Source of the DNA: Anarhynchus alexandrinus
Taxonomy: Eukaryota; Chordata; Aves; Charadriiformes; Charadriidae
Direction of reading: 5' to 3'
Length of the DNA: 64,000 nucleotides
NCBI GenBank assembly: GCA_008711295.1
Contig: VUYV01000124.1
Location: forward strand, 562,227-626,226
Shown: piece by piece, positions 51,111-61,300 of the stretch
Position numbering within the stretch: position 1 is the first letter of the stretch
How the letters are laid out: every line of letters begins with the position of its first letter
The notes under the pieces: model-generated
What the model was told of the DNA's origin: nothing
What the model saw: only the letters and a program-made list of their open reading frames with translations
Database searches by the model: none
Program-made: the position numbers and the translations under genes

Positions 51111-51686
51111 TCATCCCAAATGCAAGTGCAGAAACTCCTGAATCTTTCCCCAGGAGTGTTCCTGTGCATGGGCATGTGCTTTGCTCTCTCCTCCCCCCAG
51201 AACAGGCACCCCCAGAACACGATCCATAGCTACCTGACAAAATGGAGTAGAAGGAGGATCAATTCGGTGACCTGCTCCTGGATAACTCAAGAGTTCAAAG
51301 TTTTCTTTCCCATGCTGGCGTAGACGCCTGATTGCCAGCTCAGCGTATAAGGAGCTCTTCCACATACGATCATCTTCCCCTACCACTAAGAGAAAGTGAC
51401 CTTCTGCTTTTTCAATGGGGATCGTGCAAGGAGAATTAGCAGGATTTGTTGGGTCATCCAGAGCTTCAAAAGTGTCAAATACACCAGCATCAGAAACACT
51501 GACCTTATTCATATCAAAACGCAGCCCAGGCAGAGTCATCTCACCATAATGGAGGTCTGCAACTGTGTTTGAACTACAGCCGGAGATACAGACAGCAGCC
51601 ACCACTTCTGGCAGGAAGGTGATCATGGAGAATGCTAATTCTGCCCCTTTCCCAGTCCCAATCACTCCAATTCCTGGTCCCTTCAC
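51111..51686 (-). CDS. BAAT-like gene exon 3 (hydrolase core)
   Basis: 192 codons including the TGA at 51113-51111. It begins [20 protein letters not shown]; the acceptor is ATCTTATCTGAAG. This exon holds the altered nucleophile elbow and the retained acidic and histidine motifs. Indels relative to the neighbouring ACOT exon 3 are absent up to the histidine, so the Gly aligns directly with its Ser. Confidence 0.92.
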   Translation of the reverse strand: MKGPGIGVIGTGKGAELAFSMITFLPEVVAAVCISGCSSNTVADLHYGEMTLPGLRFDMNKVSVSDAGVFDTFEALDDPTNPANSPCTIPIEKAEGHFLLVVGEDDRMWKSSLYAELAIRRLRQHGKENFELLSYPGAGHRIDPPSTPFCQVAMDRVLGVPVLGGGESKAHAHAQEHSWGKIQEFLHLHLG

Positions 51687-54600
51687 CTTCAGATAAGATA
51701 GGGGGTGGGGAAGACAGGAAGAAAGGAATAAAGGAAGTATGCATTATAACAGGATTAGCCATGAAATGCCTTTGGAGTTGTGTTATTACAAAAAAAAAAA
51801 AATGTTTGGTTAATTATTGCTGTGACCTATTGGAAAGCTACAGCCTGGACCCCGGCTCCTCCCTCTGTTTAGTGTCTTATTTTTCAGAGACAAGAGCTGT
51901 CAAACCCCACAAAATAACACAGACAGGCACAAGAAGTACGATCACTTGGACCTCACCTGGTCCATATTGCATATTTTGAAGCAAATATTTTCTCTTTTTC
52001 CCAAAATAAGTAGCAGGAAATTCAAGCATAGTCTATTCCTACACATGTCTCAGGCAAATAAAGTAATCTCACAAATGACACTTGAAGGATTAGATAAGCA
52101 GTATTTAGCCTTGTCCTTTTGTAGCCTGGGAAGTAAAACTGAAAGCAATGTCCCAAGTCATCAAATCCATTCTTTTGCTGACTCTTGAGCAGTTTTGTAT
52201 CATGCTCTCTTAAAATAACTGCATTCATTTAAAAATATCCTGTCTTTATCACCACTGCTCCTGTTCAGAGGATATTCCGGCACTTCACTGTTCTAATGAT
52301 CAGGAATCTTCTTGTTTCCAGCATGAATTTATTTAACAGACAGCTTGTGCTGGAAGAAATTCACTCTCCACAGTCATATACGTAGCTGCCTATGCAGGAG
52401 CTACACTTTCTCCATTATTGGGCCTAAATCTGCCCAGCAGAAACTAATACTCCAAAAAAAAAACCAAACAAAAAAAACCACCAGCAGTTGGGCATGACTG
52501 CTGAATCCTCCCTTGTCCTGAGAGATCTCTCATTACACTCACCTTCGGGTGACGCTGCAGGAATCTAGCTGCCTCCTCAAAGTACTCAAGTTTGAATTCT
52601 TTCATAACCTTAGGCAGATCTTCAAAGTCAAAATATGGCAGAGAAAGGGCAGCAAAACCACGGGTAGCCAGGAGACTGGATCTAAATTCAATCAAACCTC
52701 CTTCATCACCATACATGTCAATCACTCCTGGAAAGGGGCCATCCCCTATATTAAAAAGAAGAGGTACAGAGGACAAGTTATCAAACAGGACACTGAAAAC
52801 TATCTGGTGAAGAGTGAACATCAAAATATAGAAGGCTTAAGACATTTTCTATTAATACTCATTAATTTTCCATTTGCACAGCAGAGATTAGAGAACCAGT
52901 GCTATAGCCCACTTTAGCTATTTCAAACTAAGAATAGGTCCTCACCTTCCTGTAAAAATATGTAAACAGTTAAACTTGTTTTTTAAAAAGAAACTGGTCT
53001 AAATGTTTTTTTCAGTGGTCTTAACATCCCACTCTCAGAACAATCATACTCTAAATCAGCTCTTTTCCCACAAAGAAGTCATATCTTAATTAGCAAAGTG
53101 CAGGCTCATTACTAATGAGGCAAGAGCACTGAGCCCTACAAGTAAATTCTACAAAACTTACGCAAACTCTGGAATAAGGTGCATTGAGCAAAGCACAGCA
53201 AAGACACATTCATTGCTACATGAAATCAACTGGACTTAATAGCTCTATCTCAACATCAGCACTATAATCCTTGGCAGCAGAACTGCTACTGCAGATGTGA
53301 AGAAACAGGGTAAAACTGAGAGCTATACAGGCGTGGTGACTGATATATAGATAAACATGCCTATACAGGTGTACAATCAGTCCCACAAAACTGCAGAAAT
53401 AATCGAACTACAATTTTAAACGAGCATGCTTTTGCAGCCAGGGTCGTGTTGCAATATTACTGTATGCCATGCCAGCAGATCTTGGGTTAAAAGGCTAAGG
53501 ATATTACACTACCTCTTGGAACTATAAAGACCCCAGGCAGGCAATTTCTTTTTTTACTGGCCACCAGATGTCACCACTGATGTACTCGGATCCAGGTCAC
53601 TACAACTATCTCAGCAGAAAAAATACCTGCTTGTGCAGGAGTGCATTAACTCTCTGACATTACCTACATGCAATNATTTCCAGCTGCTTGAGAAAAGGAA
53701 GTTTTGGTCAAGACATGTTATATGGTGGAAACCTCCTAACTTAAAGCATTAGGAAGTCAGAAAAAGACTGAAGCATGCTTTTGGGTTCTTTTTCTTTCAG
53801 TTCTGAAATTTTTCATAAAAGTTCAATATTCTGCTTGAGAGAAAATGTCTGGATAAATTTATCACAATGCCATGATCAACAGTAACCTTTAGTTAATAAC
53901 TGTCAGCCTAGATGGCTAGAAAAAAGAAGTATTCATTCATTTATCACCCCTACCTGGGAAGCTTTCTAGCAAGAACATGTGATCAGAACACAGTCAAGCA
54001 TGATTGCATTTCTCTCTCATGAAGACAACCTTTAACTTACACAAGGATCCTGGACTGCCTACACATGCCCAAGTATATAGTTTCTGCATAGCTCACTAAA
54101 AAGCAGGATAAAGTGGGCTAGACAACTTTAGTATTGCTTAAAACCAAACAAACAAAAATACCCCATACCTGTAACTCCTATGCCTGAATTGAGAAATCTC
54201 TTTCGTATTAAAGTTACAGCATAAGCCCACTGATGTCATCTCACTTTTACTAAGAACAGTTCACATTTAAGATTCCTATCTTAACAATATAAGACTTCTC
54301 CATCCCTGGGGCAAAGAAAGGTATTGTAGTAATGCTGTAACTGGATCCTCCATTGAGAAGGATGCCAGTATCATTTAAGCAATGATTCCAGACTTTCCAC
54401 ACTATTATGATGCCAGACTTTCTAAAGAGAAAAACACAGTTCCATGTTGCAGATCTCTGTATTCCCACTGAGCTCAGCAGAAATCCAGCTCATCCTCTAA
54501 GGCAGGATATATCAAAACAACCATGTCTCAGTGATGGAAAATCCAGAATGCTGACTAAACATTTGATCTAAAATTCAAAGTTCAATCTCTGTTGTTGTGC

Positions 54601-56128
54601 TTTCTTCAGTAGACTTTGGATTCGTATCTAAATGGATAAAAAGATTATTGGTTTGGAAATCATTCACTGAAAATACTTAAATCCCTAATAACTGCAGTGG
54701 TACATACAGCACTTGCTGAACCAAGTCGTTATAAATTAGAGGTAACATGGAGCACAACACTCGGGGAAATACAAGAAGTTTAAAATCACAGCTCAAGTGT
54801 ACAAACACCATCAGTGAAAGGTTTCATTTTCCAACAATGCTAGCAGTCCATCAGAATATCACACCTCATAAAGCACAACAATCCCACAAGCAGAACAGGT
54901 AGAACTTGCTCAGAAATCTATTTTGCCTTTATACCACAGAACAGCTGAAGTTACTCAATTATTAACTTAGCTATGGCGCTCACGTAACAGAGTTGGAATA
55001 CCTATATCCTCTAGAATCTCTTCCGCTGCTCTGCTTACTGACATGTGTTTCACAGCGATAAAAAAAAGCCTCTTCGATTCAATCATACTCAGGATAAAAT
55101 CCTTGGGAGATTTAGCGCAGGCTCACCCGATGAAGCCTATCAGATTTTCTAAACGTTACAGGTTCTGGTAGTCCCGAGCAGACATCAAACCTACTGAAAA
55201 GTCATAAACTGAGAGCAGCGACATAGATAAACTCCTCAACCCCAACTCTCATTTATCTTCAGCCTGTCTCACAAGAGCCACCTGCCCGTGCCTGCCCTGC
55301 CCGGTGCTGCCGATAAGGACCAAGCAGTGTCGCCACGCACAAGGGGAGCAGTGTCCCAACAGGCCTTTGGGAGTGTCTCCGTTAAGATTTCAAGGAAAAA
55401 AACCCTGCCACCTGTCTGCAGGGCGGCCTGCAGATCTATTACGGAATATGGATTTCCCGGGTGATGTCCTTCGCACGTTTTTCTTGTAAGAGAGACTTTC
55501 CTTGCTCTGGACAGAGAAGCCGAGGGGTCCCGCCGGCCCCAGGGCGAAGGTCTCGGCCGGGGCACTCACCCGGCGGCAGGAAGAGGGAGCCCCTTACGCC
55601 TCCCTCCTTCAGCCGGATCCTCCGCACGCCGGGGGCCGTGAACCACCTCTCCACCTCGGCCTTGGCCACCACCGGCCCGGGGATGGCGCCGGGCTGGCTG
55701 TGGCCCTGGTGGACCAACATCTCCACCTTCATCGGGGTGCCGGTGCTGCGGGGCACGAGCCGCTGGTACGGCCTCTCCATGCCGGCGGGGGCGAGGCTCC
55801 AGAAGAGCCCCATGGGCTCCACGCCGGTGTAGTCCCCGCCGTGCGAGGCGTCCGTACCCAGGTGCAGCTCGCCGCGGCTGTCCGCCCGGTAGTGCGCGCA
55901 CGACTGGAAGAGGCAGCCGCGCTCATCGGCCGCCACCGCCCGCAGCGTCACCGGCTGCCCCGGGCCCAGTCCCGCCACCCGCGTCTCCACCCGCTCGTCC
56001 GCCAGGCCGGCGGTGGGGGACACGGCCACGCTTACAGCCCACCGCCGCGGCGGTGGGAAAACCGGCGGGGCGCGGCACAGAGCCCGCGCCGGGGCCGCGG
56101 CGGCGGCAGCGGCGACCGCTCTCCACAT
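51111..56128 (-). CDS. BAAT-like acyl-CoA thioesterase/N-acyltransferase family protein with Gly at the nucleophile position
   Basis: Minus-strand join: 56128-55570, 52745-52543, 51686-51111; 445 aa, three exons, intron phases 1 and 0 as in ACOT genes. The family has an N-terminal immunoglobulin-like thioesterase/BAAT domain (here about 35-190) and a C-terminal alpha/beta hydrolase domain (about 193-445). Motifs favour BAAT over [41 protein letters not shown] and [12 protein letters not shown]. The nucleophile elbow, GISKGG in ACOTs (Ser) and Cys-containing in BAAT, reads GTGKGA, so Gly266 (codon GGG, 51653-51651) replaces it. Asp359/360 (VVGEDD) and His394 (GAGH) are kept. The N-terminus [20 protein letters not shown] looks like a mitochondrial presequence, and the C-terminus HLG lacks a peroxisomal signal. 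The start is chosen as the first Met before that leader; the frame is open upstream to 56356. Substrate and activity are unknown; it may be a pseudoenzyme. Confidence 0.85.
51687..52542 (-). other. BAAT-like gene intron 2
   Basis: 856 nt, AT-rich, with nothing else recognised. Confidence 0.65.
52543..52745 (-). CDS. BAAT-like gene exon 2
   Basis: A 203-nt exon, the same size as exon 2 of the neighbouring ACOT gene. It codes [20 protein letters not shown] and [16 protein letters not shown]. The acceptor is CTTTTTAATATAG and the donor is AAG|GTGAGT. Confidence 0.92.
52746..55569 (-). other. BAAT-like gene intron 1
   Basis: 2.8 kb with no exon or clear repeat seen. One ambiguous base is at 53675. 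Confidence 0.6.
55570..56128 (-). CDS. BAAT-like gene exon 1
   Basis: Codes residues 1-186 plus one base and ends CTGCCGCCGG|GTGAGT, in phase 1. It carries the leader and the thioesterase/BAAT N-terminal domain, ending LFLPPG as all family members do. An in-frame Met further upstream (56356) would add 76 low-complexity Gly/Ala-rich residues and is unlikely. Confidence 0.85.
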
Positions 56129-56296
56129 GTCGACAGCGGGTGGGCGAGAACCGTTGCGCCAACGGCAATAACGGTGGTGCGGCCGCCGCCCCCGCCAGGC
56201 AGCCTCAATCGACAGCAGAACCCCGCCCGGGCGGTGCGTTGCCACGGCGACAGCACCGGGTCGGGGCGAGGAAGGCACCTCCCCCGGGGCCGCTCC

Positions 56297-56332
56297 CGCC
56301 TCTGCACCGCCTCCCGCCTCTGCACCGCCTCC
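56297..56332. repeat. 18-bp tandem repeat, two copies
   Basis: CGCCTCTGCACCGCCTCC occurs twice in a row, then a partial third copy, just upstream of the BAAT-like gene. Confidence 0.85.
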
Positions 56333-56420
56333 CGCTTCCCCCGCCCCCGTCCCCACCCCCCCAGACCATGGAGAGCAGCGAGCCGTCGGTAGAGGTTAAC
56401 GTTTCGTTTTAATCCGTTAA

Positions 56421-57713
56421 AAAGAAATTACAGTGACTGCAAAACGCACAAACGCTCCCAACAGAATTCACAGAAAACACGAGCAGCAACTTACGCTGTA
56501 TTCACTGGGCGTGGGGTTGTAAGGCACTGACGTGTTAAAAACTTAACTTTTATACAATAGTGCAAACTCGCCAAGCGCCCCACGAGCAATATTCAGTGCT
56601 TTTTTCTTTCAAACTCACCCGTGGGCGCCAAACATTACCGACACCCTGCCGGCCGGGGCGGGGGGCTGAGCAGGCCCTGCTGCCCCCCGGCTCCTCAGAG
56701 AGAAGCAGAAATGGAGGCCGGGGGCACGCAGGGCCTAGTGGGAGAGAGGCCCGTTCCCACCGCAGCAAGGCCACCGCCCCACCGCCCCGTCCAGCCTGTC
56801 TCCCCGCGCACGGCAGCGGCTCCTACGAACTTGCCCGCCTAGCACCGGGCGGCAAGGCAAAGGTGAGGCCTCACGGAGCTGCCCTGCCAGCTTGGCAGCC
56901 TTGCTATTTTCAGCAGCGCTTACAAGCGGGCAGCTGTGGAGGCATTAAGGGAACGTACAGGCAGGGAGAAACCGCCCTCCAACAGCGCTGGCTATCTGCC
57001 CACGAGCAGTTCTGGGCATGACTACCAACGGGTCAGATTCTGCTCTTTCTTCATGCTTACGAACTTTCCAAAACCGTACAAATGTCTCATTTCTATTGCA
57101 TGTGCTCAGAATGTCATGTCAGGCTATGGGCTGTTGTCTATAAACGGGAGATGTGTTATCTGAGGATGCAAGCAAAGTATTGCTGTTTTTGGTAAGTGAA
57201 ATATTAGATATTAGATATTAAGTGTTAAGGCAGATGCATTTCAGTAATGTGGGAGAAGAGGAAGGAGCAACAAAGGAGAGGGAAGTGCACGGGGAGAACA
57301 GAAAGATTGCTGGGGGAAGAGAGAACAGCTGCTTCCAGCAAAACTAGAGCACGAAGCTGGCTCTGGTAAGGACATACCACATTTCCCCTGAGATAGCCAA
57401 GGCAAATTTTCATCCGTTCTCAGCTTGGATGAGTTACCTTCCACTTAAATTCACATTCAAAGCAGACCCAGCCTTACCACTATCTTTTTTCCGCACCTTG
57501 TAATCCTATACTACACACAACAGCAGACCAAGATCACTAACCAAGGTTAAAGGAGGCTGTTAAAAGGAAGCAAGCTCTCATGCTCTCGCCCACTATCATC
57601 CTCCAAGAAACCCAACAGCTTATTCTCTGATGTTCTTTGTTCTCATTCAGAGCCATTTAACAAAACAAACTCGAAACACCAGCATCTGCGTTTGTAAAGT
57701 AACCTAACTCACA
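56421..57713 (-). other. Downstream region of the ACOT1/2-like gene
   Basis: Probably 3' UTR and intergenic DNA. It has a GC-rich part at about 56630-56960 and an AT-rich part after. A minus-strand ATTAAA at about 56407-56412 is the only poly(A)-like signal I noted. A short (GATATTA)-type repeat lies at 57198-57218. The open frame at 56560-57021 is not recognisable. Confidence 0.45.
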
Positions 57714-58319
57714 TCACAGCTTATTGGATGTTCCAGATGGCTTGCCTGTGAGGTGTTTGTGGAAGAAAGCTTGGATCTGCTGCCAAGCATCTATCTGTGC
57801 CTCACAGTGTGCCTTGGGCTCCCCTCCCCACACCACAGGCTTGCCAACTAGCAGGTGCATCGAGGCTGCACACATCGGGAAAAAGGGGGGTTCGAGGTAG
57901 TGCCCTGCTCCAGGATAACAGACTATCTCAGGCTTTTCCTTCCCGTGAGCTTGCAAACGTTTGCTCCCCTCAACTGCAAAGAATTCACTTTTCCAGTTGT
58001 GATCATCCTGACCAACAATGAACAAGAAGCGACTCTCGGCCTTCTCCAAAGGGATAAAGCTTTGGCGGTCAGGCCCTTCTAGTGGATTGTTGAGTACATC
58101 GACAATATCAGCAATCCCAGACTTGTTGACCTTGATTCGTTTTACATCAGCACCGAGGGGTGGAATGGTGACATCCTTGTAGCGGAGCACTGCGCCCACA
58201 TTTGCCACTGAGCCATTGATAACGGCGGTGGCCGCGATGCCCTTTAGGAAGGAGGCCATGGAGATGCACAGGTCACCCCCCTTCGAGATTCCAAGCAACC
58301 CAATCCCCGGACCTTTAAC
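57714..58319 (-). CDS. ACOT1/2-like gene exon 3 (hydrolase core)
   Basis: 202 codons including TGA at 57716-57714. The acceptor is CTCCCCTCCAG, followed by [20 protein letters not shown]. It contains the whole catalytic machinery and ends [17 protein letters not shown]. The frame upstream of 58319 is intronic. Confidence 0.94.
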   Translation of the reverse strand, partial: VKGPGIGLLGISKGGDLCISMASFLKGIAATAVINGSVANVGAVLRYKDVTIPPLGADVKRIKVNKSGIADIVDVLNNPLEGPDRQSFIPLEKAESRFLFIVGQDDHNWKSEFFAVEGSKRLQAHGKEKPEIVCYPGAGHYLEPPFFPMCAASMHLLVGKPVVWGGEPKAHCEAQIDAWQQIQAFFHKHLTGKPSGTSNKL

Positions 58320-61300
58320 CTGGAGGGGAGAGAAGAGAATCCACAAGCAATGAACCACGGCACACCACTTCTTTAAAATGTTACCATGTTCGCAGCAGTG
58401 TCTGTCCCGAATCTGGACCCCAGGTAGAGACATCTAAGGTCCTCTGCGCAGAACCCACGTCTGAGGGACCCTGGGGCATTGTTCCATGCTTGATTGAGGA
58501 TCATAAGCCTTGCTGAGACTGCAGCATCATCCTAACAAAACTACAAGGCTCAGTGCTGAAAGGGTACTGCAGAGGGTACAGCTGTGCTTGCAAAAAGCAT
58601 GCAGATGTGCAGCCCCAGACTCACTTTGCTTATAAGGCAGTTCAGAGAAGAAGAGGAAAGGGGCTGGGGAGGCCTCTTCTACAAATGCTTTCTTTCAGTG
58701 CAAAATGCTCAAGCAATGACTATGATACTGTCAATAGTTATGAAAACATATTTCTTATATTCAACCACTGTCTTTGATTCCTCTATCAAGAAGGGCAGCA
58801 GACTCCACATCAGCTGCTCTCCCGTTTCTCTGGTATGCTTAGTGTCTAACTCACAGTGAAAAGGAAGTATTCTGAGGTAGCTTACTCATTAAAATGTACC
58901 TTAAAAAAATAACCCATTAAAACCATTTTTCTAAGGAAATTGTCCAATCCTCTGGAGTCAATCTAGCATAGGTTACCTTCATTTTCTTTTATACTGGCAA
59001 ATTAACTAGAATAGGAAAGCTAAATGATCTCATGGGGTGCTAAAATCTTCTAAGGACACTGGAAGAAGGTTAGCTAATATCGCAACTGCTCCAATATCCA
59101 AAGACCCTCAGGGGTAAAAAGGCTCTGAGACAGCATCCAAATTTGATAACTTTTGTACCTTATCACCAGTGTTATAGGCTCCAAATCCACTGACTCTGAA
59201 GCATGGAAATATGGCTGAAACTTTGTAACATGTTAAAAACATGGGGTGTGGGTGGAGGTGTTAATGGGAAGTTATGGTACTGCTCTCAGAGGAACAGGGG
59301 AAAAAAAGCAATTTTCAGAGGTTTTTTGGGCAGAGAGGTGGCACAAGCAGTTTGGGTTAGGGCGACTGAAAAGCAACCAAGGCGTTAACAACTACTTGTC
59401 TTTCTGAGGCTGAGGAAGGTATTTATTTTGAGTTCTCCAGAGAAACCAAGTGTTGCCTCATGCAATTCTAGTTATTGTCATGGACAGCTAGCTACTTGGA
59501 AGGAGATGCAGAACCGAGCAGTGTTCTCTTCCAAGAGGTGTTGACTCAGAAGGATCCCTAAGTTCACAACTAGCTACTAAAACCCACACTCAACAAATAC
59601 CAACATTTGGAGTGATTTTAACAGCTTACACAACACACAGCAACAAATGTGTACTGGTGGACTTCCTTGAGACCTGGATCACGGAAGCTTATCATGTGCT
59701 GAAAAGGGCATTTAGTTCTGAAGGACATTCTACAGAACATAAACTAAAAGCCCCACTGGAAGTCAAATAAGCCTCCAGGCAACTAGTACCCTAGTTATGA
59801 CACTGGCTTGAATGGAGCAGAAATTACCAGCATGTGACCTATGTGTCACTGTGTCACCTGGCCAGTTCAAAAGGAAGAACTGGAATAATCTGCCAGAGTA
59901 CCATTGTAATGGGAGTTAAAGATATACAGCAAATTAATTACAGCCAACTGGAATGGAGATGCTATTTTAAGTACAGCAGATCTGCCCCATCTGCAGTGTG
60001 ACAGGACCTGAGTTCCCTGTAGTGAGAAAGCGTCGATGAACAAACCAACCTGGGTGTGTTGTAACATATAGTTTACGGCTTCTTCAAAATATTCCAGGTG
60101 GAATTCCTTCATGTCTTTGGGGAGATCTTCATAGCTATAGAAAGCCAGAGCCAGCACAGCAAAACCGTAGTTGGCCAGCAGGCATGCCCTGTATTCAGGG
60201 AGTCCTCCTCCAGTTCCATACAAGTCAATAATTCCCGGAAAGGGGCCATTTCCTGAAAAAGACCACATAACAGGACATATTAACCCACAATTTTTAATTT
60301 ATATTCCAAATTCATAGGCCTGGGAATGTGTTGTTTTAAAAAAGAATAAAACAGAGCAGCAGAATGTCACTAAAGGTCCTAAATTACTGTGCCAGTTTTC
60401 AGTAAATAGCTCCATTGCTTCAAGATTAAACAAGACAGCACAAAATAGCAGGCCTGCTCATGTTTTGGATAACATCAATGAACACATGGCTGGAAGGGCA
60501 GGGATCCCTTGACAGTCACAACTAGTTCTCTATATCATGTAAATTCACTGCAAATGTATCAAGGTCTGCTTCAAAAATACCCAGGAGGCCTCTCCTCAGT
60601 GCATTTCTCAGAAGACTGATCCAAAAATCTCATCTTCTGATGGTTCCAGCTTCTCAGTTTCAGTGTAAGTGTAATATAACCATTTATTCTGGGATTGAGA
60701 GAAGAAAGTATTTGCAACCAGCCTTGTGAACCTGGTGAAGGAAGCTTTCCATGAGGTTCATCAGGGGACAGGGTCTGAAGTCCAGAGCTGAGAGGGATTG
60801 CTGCAAAGTATGGAAAGGAAGAGGCCAAGGGGCAGACTGCCATTCCTTCTCAGACTGCAGGGCAAGGTGTCTGCAGACTAACATGCAGAACTTGGGCAAC
60901 AAACGAGAAGAACTGGAAATTCACCTCCAGCCACAGGGCTACAACGCAACCAGACACTGGCTCGAACAGCAGGTATGACTTTGGAACTATCATGGAGGAG
61001 TTGCCAGGGTCAGACAGGGAAAAAGGGGGAGAGGGGAAGGCACATGCTACGTAAAGGAGCTCCTCGAGTACATGGAGTTCCAGAGACATGCTTGGTGGAA
61101 GTCTCTGGGTCACAGGGGGAAGGAAAGGTGGGATGTCGTGGTGGTGCAGCTGCTAGACCACTCAACGAAGAGGAGGTAAGAGATGATGTTTCTAACAGAC
61201 AATGAGCAGAAGTCTGGACAGCTCCTGGGAGGACAACACAGCATTTGTCATGTTGAGAGATATTAGTTGTTTAGCTTAAATAAGTAAGTTTTAATTAGAA

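Larger units (their letters stand above)
55500..56420. promoter_or_regulatory. CpG island over the BAAT-like first exon
   Basis: Dense CpG sequence spanning exon 1 and the upstream 300 bp. It includes GTTGCCACGGCGAC at 56238-56251, an imperfect RFX X-box-like palindrome about 110 nt upstream of the ATG, and an 18-bp tandem unit at 56297-56332. The exact start site is not visible. Confidence 0.7.

Noticed and set aside
55502..56392. 296-codon plus-strand open frame
   Set aside because: Antisense shadow of the BAAT-like first exon, with low-complexity Pro/Arg/His content.
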